NCBI GenBank assembly: GCA_001414485.1
Contig: LLEY01000098.1
Location: forward strand, 1-64,000
Source: Calycina herbarum
Taxonomy: Eukaryota > Ascomycota > Leotiomycetes > Helotiales > Pezizellaceae
DNA length: 64,000 bases
Direction of reading: 5' to 3'
Part shown: piece after piece, positions 10,901 through 23,600 of the stretch
Layout of the letters: each line of letters opens with the position of its first letter
Numbering within the stretch: the stretch's first letter is position 1
Position numbers and translations under genes: made by a program
Notes under the pieces: generated by a model
The model's database searches: none
What the model was told of the DNA's origin: nothing
What the model saw: the letters and a program-made list of their open reading frames with translations, nothing else

Positions 10901-12800
10901 CCTTTATAAGACTATCTCCTTAAATCCGCTATTCGTCTATAAAAGCTTAATACTATAATTAATTCCTTATTAGTATACTAGTAACTTATTTACTTCTTTT
11001 CTATCGAAAGCTAGGTAGAATTCTAGACTAATCCAGCTAGGCAGCTTTATCCGTAGGTCTATATACTTCTTCTCTACTAATACTTTACTAATATCTATAA
11101 GGCTAGCTAAGAAAACTTATAGCTTACGTTTATAATCTATAAAAAAGTAGAAGACAGCTACGCTTACTTACTTATAAGAGTAAGACTTTTCTAGCTTATT
11201 ATAAACTTCTAACCTAGAATCTTAGAAGAGTAAGTATCTCTTAGTAATATTAAGTAAAGCTTACTCTTTCCTTAACTAAGATTTTCCTAGAATCATTTTA
11301 TAGCCCTCGATCTTAGGAACTATATAAGTATAAACCCATTTCTACTAGTAGTCTCTAATGTCTATACTAAAAGATACTACTTAGAATATAATATCCTCTA
11401 ATACTCCTTCTACTAACTGTAAATACCTTAGTATAATTTATATATAAGAGAGCTAATAATAATAAACAAAATAGTCTAAAATAATTCTATAGACTAAATA
11501 CTCCAAATCTACTAAGGCTTGTAAAGTAGCTACTCTATTTACTAAAGCTAATATAAGAAGAGGTTTTTCGTCTATATATTCCTACTTAAAATGTCTCTAA
11601 GTATCTATTACTAATAACTCCCTTCGTCGCCTCTACCTACGCTTTCTAATAGAAGCTACTAGTTTTCTAAATCTAAGGAGATATTACTATCTTCTTCTTT
11701 TAATTCTAGCGCTACCTTCTTAATCTCTGTCTTCTGTTTATAAACTGAATCCGCTGTTATAGGTCGCCTTAGTAGTCTATATAGACATTCTTAAATAAAA
11801 TAACTAGTAGCTCTATAGCGAAGATAGCGACTAGTATAAGCACAGTTGCTTCGTTCTTCCTAGGACACCTATTTAGCACGCTTAGTACTAGTTGTTAAGA
11901 CTTTAGTAGGTGCCGGTTCCTAATCTATACTCTCTATAGATGCCTTACGAGTGACTTTCAGTCTATTAGTAATATTACTACTCGTTACCTACTATATAGT
12001 ATATGTTAAGTATTTCTAAGAGGTCCGTGGTATTTTTAGAAGAGTCTAGGCCCTAGATCTTAATATTCGAGCTTTATAAGCTTTTAAGCAGTCGTCTGTT
12101 TCTTTAATAATAGAGTAATAAGACTCGAAGTTAGGTTAAGAAGGAACTATAATTATTACCTTAACTAACTCGTTACTAAGAATTCGGTTAAGAGACACCT
12201 TCTTTACGTTATCTAGCTAAGGTCCTCCTCTAGACTCTATAAGCAGGGCTTGCTATTTTATAAAGACCTCTAAGAATAGTCTTAAGCTCTAGTAGAAGGA
12301 TTCTAGCTTTTATTATACTCTTTCCTTAGCTTATAAGTCTCTAAATACAAACTCTACTTAATCTAAGAAATCACTACTATTAGCTAGCTCTAGCTTACTC
12401 TATTCCCGTACCTATACTTCTATTCTATAGAGCGCCTTACTCTATAGAGATCTATTAAGTACCTAAAACTTAATATATTTAGTATATCTATAGTAGTCGA
12501 CTTCGATTTTAGCTTATACTTGTTATAACTAAGCTTCTAGCTTATCCGAGTCTCCGTAGAATTCTAGTAGCAAAGGAAGAGATTTCCTAGGTTTATTATC
12601 GTTGTAGACTATCTATAAGTAAGCTTCCTTATCCTTCTTTTACTTGTTCGAAATCCGTAGACAATCGTTCTCTTAGATAGATATTAACTAATTCTACTAC
12701 TCTTAAACATACTATAAGAACTAGGTAGGTAGCTGATTCAGTATACCGCCTTCTTATAGTTCTTCTATTATCTATAAGTTCTATAAATACCGTAAAATAG
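7991..12800 (-). pseudogene. Relic gag-pol of G4 with C-terminal chromodomain
   Basis: Minus-strand coding relic. Gag lies toward the right end (about 11,600-12,800), followed by protease, RT (YIDDVLVF, 10433-10456, both Asp present), RNase H and integrase. The last segment, about 8130 to 8008, reads RLEYKVKWIEYVNLTWGPTT, then LEDIVALDTYLQEQ: a chromodomain with its aromatic residues. Its known role in chromoviruses is to steer integration to modified histones. Stops are scattered TAG/TAA at Gln or Trp positions. The frame ends in TAA exactly at the LTR edge. Confidence 0.8.
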
Positions 12801-12811
12801 CCTATAAGTTC

Positions 12812-12951
12812 TAGTGTTGCTATAAAGGCTCTTAAGTTCCAGTGTTACTAAAATAGCTCGATGTGTTCTAGTATTACTATAAAGGCTCGTTATATTCTAG
12901 TATTACTAAAATAGCCCGATATATTCTAGTATTACTATAAAGGCCCGTTGT
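12812..12951. repeat. Tandem 28-29 bp repeats, about five copies, in the G4 leader
   Basis: Five successive units each start (T/C)AGT(G/A)TT(G/A)CT and alternate between CTATAAAGGC and CTAAAATAGC cores. They lie just inside the G4 5' LTR, between LTR and gag, so they belong to the 5' untranslated leader of the element. Confidence 0.8.
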
Positions 12952-12969
12952 TTTTAGAATCGAATCTAA

Positions 12970-13211
12970 TATCAGAGCTTATAACAAGTGTTAATAAATT
13001 AAACTATAGAGGCTGTCTATATATAAGAAGATTCGATTATCCTTTCTAAGCTAGAGTCCTTACTAACTTATATACTCAGTTAGCTCTTTCTAGAGGGTTC
13101 TGCTAAGGGTACTCTCGAAGGTTCTGTTACGTCTATGCGTTGCCAAGCGAGGTCACGTGAATGCGTCGCTGGAGTACTCCGAGACTTATTCTACGAGTAT
13201 AACTCTTAATA
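12970..13211 (-). repeat. 5' LTR of G4 (242 bp)
   Basis: Direct-repeat partner of 7752-7990, ending CTCTTAATA and followed by the ACTAT duplication. Read on the minus strand, the bases just inside are TTAGATTCGATTCT. With TAG taken as a decayed TGG this could be a tRNA primer-binding site; this is an inference. Confidence 0.88.
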
Positions 13212-13216
13212 ACTAT

Positions 13217-16200
13217 CTCTTAATTTAGCTTTTCTTAAGACCTTCTCTTCTAACTATAAGATATAAGTAACTCTAGGTTTTAGTAGTAGAACTTCTAAAG
13301 TTCCTCTAAGTAATAGTTAAGATTAGTTCTTAGTTCTTAAGTATTTTCTAAGTATAGGTAATTTAACTATTTAATTAAATACTTAACTTATTCTCTAATA
13401 AGTTTATAGTTAAGAATCTTCTTAACTTTATATTTAGTATTTAAGTTTACTAGTTAAATTTCTATAATTAGAGCTAGTAGAGCTTCTAATAGTACTAGTT
13501 CGAGTAGGGATATATAGAATATTAGGTAGATGTTTATTATCTTTAGTAGTACTAATTTATAATTTAAAAGTCTTTTAACTTATTTAATTTTAAATAGTCT
13601 AAGTTTTTTATAATCTAGTTTATTACTTAGTCTTTTTATATTAATATTTTTTTATACTAAGTAGACTTTATCTCTCTCTCTTAGTATTAGCTCTTAACTA
13701 CGTTATTTATTATAGTAGTACGTATTTCTTTTAACTATAAATTATAAATCTTCTATAAGTTTCTTATATAGCTCTTTAATGTTTAAGATATAAATATAAG
13801 TAAGTTAGTTATTAATAGTCGTAGATAGTAGTTCTTAGTATACTATTAGTTTATATCTAAAGTTAGTATAGAATAGTATAATAAGTATTATTTCTATTAC
13901 TAAATTATTATAAGCAAACTATACTAGAGGCAGCAGTTCTACCTAGTTATCTTACTAGTAGTTTATATAATAATAAAAGTATATTTCTACTACTTAGTTT
14001 ATATGTTTATTTCCTTTATTTATCTAGAAATAGAAAGCTATAGAAAGCTTTCTTTTTATACCTAATTACTTTATAAGAACGATCTAAAATTTTAAGATAA
14101 AGAGCTTATCTCTATCTAAGAGTATTTCTTCTAGTAGTTTATATCTCGAGACTACTTCTCTAAAGAATACAAATACTAATTTCTTAGCTATACTCGACTC
14201 TATATATACTATTAGAATTATATACTTTATAAGTTGTTCTATAATAACTAGGATCCTATTATACTTAACTCCTATTATTAGATCTTTAGATTTTAGTAAT
14301 TTAATAATAAAATCTATAGATATTAATTTCTAAGGTATTTATAGTATTAGAGTAGTATTTATCTATTTATAAGAAGTATAGTAAGAAGCTTTATTCTTAG
14401 TATAGGTATTATATTCTACTATTACTTCCTTAACTATTATAGATAACTAGTTAATATAGTAGTATTATCTTATCTATTAAAGAGTTCTTTGAATTCCTTA
14501 GTAACTGTAGATAAGCGTAGTATAGTATTCTTATATAAATTCTTTTATATACGAGCTAGGAATCTATAGTTTTCCTTTTATATACTAATTATAACCCTTA
14601 TATATACTCTAAATTTTATCTATCTATATATTATTTATTACTACTATTTTATATACTATAAGTACTAAGTCTCTGTTTTTAAGAGTTTTTAAGATTATAA
14701 TCTTCTTATATTCTTTATTCCTCTCGTATCTGGGTTTCCGGCTAAGAGTATTAGCTCGAGTATTTAACGTTCCTTTTATATAGCGAATAATAATATTAAA
14801 CTCTCTTAATATCTCTGCCTATCTAGCTAACTATCTAGTTATAAGTTCCTTAGTTATTATAAACGCTCTAAGGTTCTTATAGTTAGAGAGAATCGTAACT
14901 TAGTATTTTACTAGCTATAAATAAATTCTCTAGTATTCTAGGGCTAATACTATAGTAAGTAATTCTTTATTAAAGATGTTATAGTTTTATTATACTAGAT
15001 TAAATATTTTAGAATAATATATAATAAGTATAAGTCTTCTTTTATTATTTAGTTATAAGTAAATAGTATCTACTACTATGTCTAAAGCATCTGTTTTAAT
15101 TATACTTAGTTTATCTATATTAAAGTTATATAAAATAGGTTTTTCTATAAACCTTACTTTAGTCTTCTAGAAAGCATCTTTAGCTTATTTATTCTATATA
15201 AATTTAATAGCCTTTTTTACTAGTACTAATATTAGTTTAGTAATCTTTATATAGTCTTAAATAAATAGATAGTAAAAGTTTATAAATCTAAGGAAAGACT
15301 ATATATCTTTTATATTTTCTAGTAACTTCTAGTTTAAGATGTCTTAGATCTTTACTAGATCTATTTCTATTTTCTCTAGACTAAATACCTATTTAAAGAA
15401 GAGTATCTAAGTTACTCTAAACTTATATTTCAAGAGTTTTAATCAAGAGTTTATCTTTATAAGTTATTATAAAACTTCTCTAATATATCTCTTATATTCT
15501 TCTTCTTTTTTTAAAAAATATTAGAATATTATTTAGATAATAGATTACTATTATTCTTAGAAGATCTTCTAAAATGTTATTATTTTACCTCTAATATATA
15601 GCTAGTATATTATATAATCTAAATAGTATAACTATATATTTATAAAAGCCTAATAGTAAGGTAAATACTATCTTCTATTCGTTTCTAACTTTTATTTATA
15701 TAAGTTTATAAGTGTTTTATTAATCTAAGTTTATAAATCGTACTACTTTATCTAACTTATCTTATAAGTATTAGCTAGGTAGTAGTAGATAAGCGTTCTT
15801 AACTATAGTATAATTTACTTCTTAATAATTAATATATACTCTCTTTTCTAGGTCGTCTTTCTTTTTAATAATAAGTATATTTAAGGTAATTAGTAACTTA
15901 GATCTCCTAATATATCTCTTTTTAATACCTTCCTTTATATAACTTTCTATTCTTTAAAGACTTTTCTAGTTATATAACCGAAGCTTCTGCTTTAAGAGAT
16001 AATAACCCTCTTTTAATTTAATCTTATAAATCCTATAGCTAATGTTTAAGAAGAGTACGTGTATCTTTTAAGTCTTTAAACAATTTTGTAAATTCGCTAT
16101 ACTATATAGGTATTTCGTTATTAGCTTTCTTACTAACCTGTGAAAAACCCTAGATAAGGTGTTCTAGTACTTTAGAAGAGGTAGTACTAACCTCGTTCTA

Positions 16201-18916
16201 GCCTTAAAGTTATAAATATAAACCTATGTATTTATATCGACTAAAGGTTATTATTCTAGCCTTTTAATCGATTTCTAGATTATATTTCTAAATCTATAGT
16301 ATACTAAGTATTACTTCCTTACTCTCTATTTTAATAATATTAAATTATATATCTAAATAGTATCTATTAATATTAACTTTTACTAGAATAGTTTATTAAT
16401 TAATAATCCTATTTTAGTATATAATATCTATTCTATTAACTACTCTTAAGTAATATAGTCTTATTCTTTTAATTAGAACGTTTAGCTCCTTTTAAGCTAT
16501 TAAGGAAATAAAGTTATCTATTACTCCTAAGTCTATTATAACTTATAACTTTTTCTCTTATATTTCTATAGTTATTACTAACTATCTTTCTCTTAAAATA
16601 GTATTTAACTTTGCTTTAATATATTAGACTTTAAAAGATTAATTTTCTTTATTATAATTCTTTCTTTCCTCGTTCTTATACTATAGAAAGAATCTTACCT
16701 TTTCCTTATTAGTATATACTACTTTATATACTAATCTATATTCTATGATTCTTATATTCTTAGGAATTTCTCCTATATATAAATAGTCTAAAGTAGCTTT
16801 AAGTATATTTATTTCTAGCTTTATATATTAAACCTTAAATATATAATCTCTTATATTCTTCTCTCTAACTACTCGAATCTAGGACTAAGGAAAGAATACT
16901 ACTCCTTCTTTATCTAATAATACTACTTCGTATATCTAATAATATTCTACTATTCTAGTAGGTTCTAGTAATATTCCTTTAAACCGTTTTTATAATAACT
17001 AATCTAAGGTTGGACTTAGTTTATATCGTATCTATTATATTATTATTTCTTAAACTGTTTTTATAAACTATAGTTCTCTAGTTAATAGATAATAAGTTTC
17101 TTCTAGTTCTATTTTAGCCTATCTAGTTATATTAAGCTTCTTTCGCTCCTAGAATAGTATACTAAACAGTTGTTATAAGCTATATTTTCTAAATACTAGT
17201 ATATTATTTCTAATTAATATAACTATAATATATTATTTAAATTCTTCTAGTATAATATTTTTAAGTAGTATTCTAAGAAAAGAGTTTTTAATTTATTCTT
17301 CGAATTCTATTAGTACCTACTATATCTATATACTAGTTTCTTCTAAAATATTATATATTCTCTATACGTTCTCTACTTTAGAGTAACTAGGTTTTTTAAT
17401 CGGTTATTACTCGTGTTCTAGTTCTTTTCTCTTAATAGTTTCTTATCTAGTAATTAGACTAACTAGAGCTATTCTTCTAGGGTTATTTCTTATAACTATA
17501 TATATTATTAAGATAGTTAGTTTTACCTCTTATATAGTATAAGAACTCTAGAAGTCTAGCTTCTAGTTATTAATATATATCTATCGATTTCCTTATTTAA
17601 ATATTCTAAGAAAGGCCTAAGTTTCTCTAACTTTAGAGTCTTTATTTCTAATTTCTCTTTCTAAACTAGAAGATAAATCTAATATTTCTAATAAACTAGT
17701 TAATAGTAGTAATTCGTATTATATTTAAAGATATTACTTAGATACCTCTACTAACTATATATTATAATTTTCTTTAAGTAGTAGATCTCTATTATTATTA
17801 GTATCTTATATATTACTAAGTTCTTTATTATTCTTAATCTAGTTTCTATATTCTTCTATCTTAAGTTTCTTATTTATAAGTTTAATATAATTAGTTAAGA
17901 CTACTTATTATTAAATAGTAGTATTAATTTATTTCTTTCCTTTAGAGTCTTTCTTCTTACTATACTTATTTACTTTATAACTAAGAAGGCTATAGTTATA
18001 ATATAAGTTCTACTTACGTCGACGATTTCACTTCTTTTAGAAAAGTCCTTCTTTCTTTAGAAAGGTTCTCTTTTATATAACATTTACTTCTTTACTATGT
18101 TTAGTATAAGAGTACTTCTACTTTTCTAATCTCTTACTCTTTTCTCTATACTTAGAGTTACTCTTCCTAAATTTATATAGGCGGTTATCTAACTAAATAA
18201 CTTCTTTAATTATACTTATAATAGTTAAGAATTATATATTCTATTTAGCTATCTTCTTATAGATATATACCTTTAATCCTCTATAGGAGAGTTCTATAAG
18301 AGTAATAGTATTCTATCTTAACTTTATATTATATTATTAAAATTTATTAGTATAATCTATTACTAATCTAGTCTAGTATAATTCTAAAAGCTTATATATA
18401 GCTATTTAGATTATATTAAAGTCTCTAAAGACTTTTCTAATAGTTGTCTTAAATCCTCTCTAAGATTTAAATATAATCTTAGTTAATTCTATCTTTCTAT
18501 CTTCTTTCTTATTCTTAAAGAAGTCCTCTAAGTATAGCTAAGCCTATTCTAACGTTAATCCCCTAAGGTAAGAGATAGTAAAGATAGTTTATAAATTATA
18601 ATTACCTTCGAACTTATTAGAGTTAAAGTTAAAATAGATGTCTATTTAAAGAAGAAATAAGTCGAGTTTCTTTTACTTTCTATAATATATATCTAGTATC
18701 TTAACTTTAATAGACTTAAGTGCTTCGACCTTATAAGACTTAGAGACGTCTAGTATACTAATATTATCGTCGTTCCTAGTTAACTATATACTAGTAGGTG
18801 TTCTTCTAGTAGTGCTTCTAGATGTTTCTATAACGTTAACTTAACTAGTATTTAGGCTAGCTATAGCAGAGGTTACTAGGGCTATAGCGACTAAACTTCT
18901 AAGTAGGTACTTAAAG
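13217..18916 (-). pseudogene. Relic gag-pol of G3 (chromovirus polyprotein)
   Basis: Minus-strand gag begins next to the 5' LTR (18,900) and reads through a zinc-knuckle region (about 18,000), protease (about 16,500), RT with YLNNIL at 15522-15539, RNase H, integrase (about 14,600-13,800) and a chromodomain relic (about 13,420-13,250). Every His, Cys, Trp, Gln and Met codon class is eroded, which makes the frame full of Tyr and stops. The region aligns throughout with G5 (20,690-26,400) and, reversed, with G1 and G7. This is one of the most heavily mutated copies in the family. Confidence 0.8.
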
Positions 18917-19379
18917 TATAATAAAACTTAAACGAACTAAATAAAGATAACTAAGTCTTAAAAGTTAGTATATAAGTAAGAAGTATAGATATACTAGGTT
19001 ATTTACTTAGAAGTAAACTCGTTACTTATATTAAAGATATTAAATAAGATAATAAGATTAATAACTAAAGTTAAGTACGAAGCTTCTATTTAATAGTAGA
19101 CGTGCTAGTCTTATATAGAACCTTCGTTTCTAAGTATATTACTTATATCGCCTATATCGCTTACGTCGCTCGCGATTAAGGCGATCAGAGCGACGTAGGC
19201 GATCACGTCACATGACCGCACGTGACTTCCAACAGTATTACAATAGTAAGATCCTGAAACTCTTAAATACCTTTCGTATTACTAATTTCCTTCTATATTA
19301 CCTTTCTTTCCCGGATATTATATCTTATCTTATTAGAGCGCTGTCTAGACTACTTACTACGTAGCCGCGGTTTATAATA
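18917..19379 (-). repeat. 5' LTR of G3 (463 bp)
   Basis: Starts TATAATAAAACTT and ends GTTTATAATA, followed by the TAGTA duplication. Same length as the 3' LTR. Differences between the two are almost all transitions. Confidence 0.9.
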
Positions 19380-19449
19380 TAGTAGTAGTTACTAATAACT
19401 ATACTAAAAGCAGTTATAATTAGTAATAATCTATTAAAATTCTATTACT

Positions 19450-19698
19450 ATATTCTCTCTAGATAGATAGAATCGCTTATCGCCTTAGTCGACCGGGTTA
19501 TCTAGGTCGCTAGTTAACCTAGATAATCTCTTATATTACGTAACCTCTAACGTGCTTCTAATAGTAAGATCCTAGAATCTCTAAATATCTCTATACTACG
19601 GATTCTCTTCTATATTATCTTCTATTTCCTAGACGTTATATCTTATTCTATTAGAGCGCTATCTAAACTACTTATTATATAAAACGTAATTTATAATA
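19450..19698 (-). repeat. Degenerate LTR remnant between G3 and G5
   Basis: Holds the family LTR landmarks in order (AATAGTAAGATCCTAGAA, then TTAGAGCGCTATCTAAAC, then an ATTTATAATA end) but lacks the TATAACGAAAC end. It is an older truncated LTR. The few bases on either side (19380-19449 and 19699-19715) show nothing else. Confidence 0.6.
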
Positions 19699-19715
19699 AA
19701 TACTTAGTAGATAAG

Positions 19716-20179
19716 TATAACGAAACTCAAACGAACTAAACAAAGATAACTAAGTCTCGAAGGTTAGTATATAGGTAAGAAGTACAGATACGCCGGGTTA
19801 TTTACTTAGAAGTAAACTCGTTACTTATATTAAAGATATTAAATAAGATAATAAGATTAATAACTAAAGTTAAGTACGAAGCTCCTATCTAATAGCAGAC
19901 GTGCTATTCTTATATAGAATCTTTCGTTTATGTTTTAGAGTCCTACTTAGTAGGAGTCTCGAAGATAGAGTCTAACTCTATTTCTAGGGCTTCTTAAAAC
20001 TAGACTCTATTACCTAACTACTTCTAACCGAGTTATATAATATAACTATAATAAGATCCTAGGATTATATATCCTACTATATCTAATCCTTTCTTCCTTC
20101 TAGGGTTACAATAGTGCTCGTCCTATTAGAGCGTCGCCTGGACTTTACTTTGTCACGTGCTAGCACGTGATTCGTAACA
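19716..20179 (-). repeat. 3' LTR of G5 (464 bp)
   Basis: Starts TATAACGAAACTC and ends TTCGTAACA. Near its right end it keeps the perfect palindrome CACGTGCTAGCACGTG (20154-20169), two E-boxes that lie at the start of U3 in the element's own orientation. Confidence 0.92.
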
Positions 20180-20235
20180 CTATCCCCTTCTTAGCCTAGC
20201 ATGTCTCTATACTAGAATACAAACCTAAAATATGT

Positions 20236-20677
20236 CTATTAGAAAGATATCGACCTTCTTTTATATATAAATATATCCTCTTTATATACTAAACGAAAAG
20301 AGCGTTTAGCTCTTACTATATAGATCGAATCTATATAACGTCTAGCTAAGACTTGTTCTTTCTGTCGTAAACAGTCTCGTCGATGTTTTCTAGAGCTTTT
20401 TAAATCCTCTCGCTATTCTAAGTATATTCGGTTAAAAAGGTCTTATAATAGTCCTAGTTATCTTATCGTCTCTGTCCTTAGGCCTCGAAAACCTGTATAT
20501 CGATTTTTCTTTAGCTCTATATATAAACGATTCCCTATTACTCCTCCGAGTCCTCCTTCTTCAAGTCTTTCTCTTAAGTCCTCTTCTGCCTGGTTTCCCG
20601 TCTTCGAAATAGCTTCTTTTATTAAATAGGTACTTTCTAATAATATATCTCTGTCTAACCTTAGTCCCGAGTTCTAG
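20236..20677 (+). pseudogene. Antisense Cys-rich accessory ORF of G5
   Basis: Frame opposite to gag-pol, between the 3' LTR and the end of integrase. The best part, 20354-20446, reads TCSFCRKQSRRC, nine residues, then SSRYSKYIRLKRSY: a CX2CX6CX(n)CX2CX6C cluster with three Cys turned to Tyr. A Pro/Ser-rich middle and a long open tail follow, ending at TAG 20675-20677, the same stop position (TAGGCA..CCTAGG) as in the G2 copy. The N-terminal part (20236-20350) has two RIP stops and possibly a frameshift. I recognise the Cys pattern as common in unannotated fungal proteins, but know no function. Confidence 0.6.
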
Positions 20678-20689
20678 GCAGCCCTAGGT

Positions 20690-23600
20690 TTTATTAGTAG
20701 AACCTCTAAAGTTCTCTTAGATAATAGTTAAGGTTGTTTTTTAGTTCCTATTTATTCTTTAAATATAGGTAGTCTAACTATTTAATTAAGTACTTAACTT
20801 TGCCTTTAACGATCTTATAGTTAAGAATCTTTTTAACTTTATATTTAGTATTTGAATTAACTAGTTGAATTTCTATAAATAGGGCTAGTAGTACTCCTAG
20901 TAGTACTGGTTCGAGTAAGGATATATAGAATACTAGGTAGATGTTTATTATCTTTAGTAGTATTAATTTATAATTTAAAGGTCTCTTAACTTATTTAATT
21001 TTAAATAGTCTAAGTTTTTTATAATCTAGTTTATTACTTAGTCTTTTTATATCGATGTTTTTTTATACTAAGTAGACTTTATCTCTCTCTTTTAGTATTA
21101 GCTCCTAACTACGTCGTTTATTATAGTAGTATATATTTCTTTCTATTATAAATTATAGGTCTTTTATAAATTCCTTATATAGACTCTTGATTTTTAAGAC
21201 GTAAATATAAGTAAGTTAGTTATTAATAGTTATAGATAGTAGTTCTTAATATACTGATAATTTATATCTAAAGTTAGTATAGAATAGTATAATAAGTGTT
21301 GTTTCTATTACTAAACTATTATAAGTAAACTATACTAAAGATAGTAGCTCTACCTAGTTATCTTACTAGTAGTTTATATAATAATAAAGGTATGTTTTAA
21401 CTACTTAATTTATCTATTCGTTTCCTCTATTTATTTAAAAGTAAAAAGCTATATAGAGCTTTCTTTTCATACTTAATCGTTTTATAAGAGCGATCTAAAA
21501 TTTCGAGGTAAAGAGCTTGTCTCTGTCTAAGAGTATTTCTTTAAGTAGTCTATCTCTTAAGACTACTTCTCTAAAGAATACGAATACTAATTCCTTAGTT
21601 ATACTTAATTCTATATATACTATTAGAATTATATACTTTATAAGTCGTTTTATAATAACTAGGATTAAGTTATACTTAACTTCTATTATTAGATCTTTAG
21701 ATTTTAGTAATTTAATAATAAAATCTATAGATATTAATTTCTAAGGTATCTATAGTATAAGAGTAGTGTTTATCTATATATAAAGAGTATAGTAGAAAGC
21801 CTTATTCCTAGTATAGGTATTATATTCTACTATTACTTCCTTAACTATCGCGGATAACCGATTAATATAGTAGTATTATCTTATTCTTTAGAGAGTTCTA
21901 TGAATTCCTTAGTAGCTATAAGTAGGCGTAGTATAGTATTCTTATACGAATTCTTTTATATATAAGCTAAGAACTTATAATTTCCCTTTTATATACTAGT
22001 TATAACCTTTATATATATTCTAAATTTTATCTATTTAAATGTTATTTATTACTACTATTTTATATATAGTAGGTACTAAGTCTTTATTCTTAAGAGTTTT
22101 TAAGATCGTAATCTTCTTATACTCTTTATTTCTCTTATATCTAGGTTTCTAGCTAAGAGTATTAGCTTAAGTATTTAACGTTCTCTTTATATATTAAATA
22201 ATAATATTAAATCCTTCTAATATCTCTAACTATCTAGCTAATCGTCTTATTATAAGTTCCTTAGTTATTATAAACGTCTTAAGGTTTTTATAGTTAGATA
22301 AAACTATAACTTAGTATTTTACTAGCTATAAATAAATTCTCTAGTATTCTAAAGCTAATACTATAATAAGTAATTCTTTATTAAAGATATTATAGTTTTA
22401 TTATACTAGGTTAAATATTTTTAAATAATATATAATAAGTATAAGCTTTCTCTTATTATTTAGTTATAGATAAATCGTACCTACTACTATATCTAAGGTA
22501 GCTATTTCGATTATACTAGGTTTATCTATATTAAAATCGTATAGAATAGGTTTTTCTATAAACTTTATTTTAATTTTTTAAAAAGTATCCTCTACTTATT
22601 TATTCTATATAAACTTAATAGCTTTTTTAACTAGTACTAATATTAGTTTAGTAATCTTTATATAGTCTTATATAAATAGATAGTAAAAGTTTATAAATCT
22701 AAGAAAGAACTATATATCTTTTATATTCTCTAGTAATTTCTAGTTTAAGATGTCTTAGATCTTTACTAGATCTATTTCCATTTTCCTTAAGCTAAATACC
22801 TATCCTAGAAAAAGTATCTAAGTTACTCTAAACTCGTATTTCAAGAGTTTTAACTAAGAGTTTACTTTTATAAGTTATTATAAAACTTCTTTAATATATC
22901 TTTTATATTCCTCTTCTTTTTCTAAGAAAATTAAGATATTATCTAAGTAATAGATTACTATTATTCTTAGAAGATCTTCTAAAATATTATTATTTTATCT
23001 CTAATATATAGCTAGTTTATTATAGAGTTTAAATAGTATAAATATATATTTATAAAAGCCTGATAATAAGATAAATACTATCTTCTATTCGTCTCTAACT
23101 TTTATTTATATAAGTTTATAAGCGTTTTATTAATCTAGTTTCGTAAATCGTACTACCTTACCTAACTTATCCTATAAGTATTAGCTAGGTAGTAGCGGAT
23201 AAGCGTTCTTAACTATAGTATAATTTACTTCTTAGTAATTAATATATACTCTTCTCTCTAGGTTGTCTTTTTTCTTAATAATAAGTATATTTAAAGTAAT
23301 TAGTAACTTAGATCTTCTAATATATCTCTTCTTAATACCTTTCTTTATATAACTTTCTATTCTCTATAGGCTTTTCTAGTTATATAATCGAAGCTTCTAC
23401 TTTAAGAGGTAATAACTCTCTTTTAATTTAATCTTATAATCTTATAAGTAATGTTTTAATAAGGCTTATAAGTCTTCTAGGTTTTTAAACAAAGTCTTAA
23501 ATTCTCTGTACTATATAGGTATTTTGTTATTAGCTTTCTTACTAACCTATAAAGGACCCTAGGTAAGGTGTTCTAACGCTTTAGAAGAGGTAGCGCTAAC

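Larger units (their letters stand above)
7752..13211 (-). mobile_element. Ty3/Gypsy chromovirus G4, full-length, nested in G3
   Basis: LTRs of 239 and 242 bp (7752-7990 and 12970-13211) and a 5-bp duplication ACTAT (7747-7751 and 13212-13216) define a complete insertion of about 5.5 kb into the accessory ORF of G3. Gag and pol are on the minus strand. The RT motif YIDDVLVF is intact at 10433-10456. A chromodomain ends the integrase at about 8008-8130. RIP is milder than in the host element G3: more CpA/TpG remain and many Pro, Ala and Gly codons survive. That fits a later arrival. It is a different family from G1/G2/G3/G5/G7. Confidence 0.9.
6688..19379 (-). mobile_element. Ty3/Gypsy chromovirus G3, full-length, with nested element
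   Basis: Two 463-bp LTRs (6688-7150 and 18917-19379) enclose a minus-strand gag-pol and a plus-strand accessory ORF. A 5-bp duplication TAGTA sits at 6683-6687 and 19380-19384. The internal region is split by G4 at 7752-13211. LTR ends read TATAAC...TAATA, i.e. TGTAAC...CA after RIP. The copy belongs to the same family as G1, G2, G5 and G7. Its RT motif is YLNNIL at 15522-15539, with both catalytic Asp turned to Asn, so it is dead beyond its many stops. Confidence 0.9.

Noticed and set aside
12812..12951. Possible CRISPR-like array of 29-bp units
   Set aside because: The units are directly contiguous with no unique spacers, the sequence is inside a eukaryotic retroelement, and no cas genes are present.
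21517..21744. 75-codon plus-strand ORF in G5 (and its twin at 43462-43689 in G2)
   Set aside because: Both lie antisense in the integrase region of homologous elements. Their similarity comes from the shared pol sequence, and they are Ser/Ile/Leu-rich by RIP composition.
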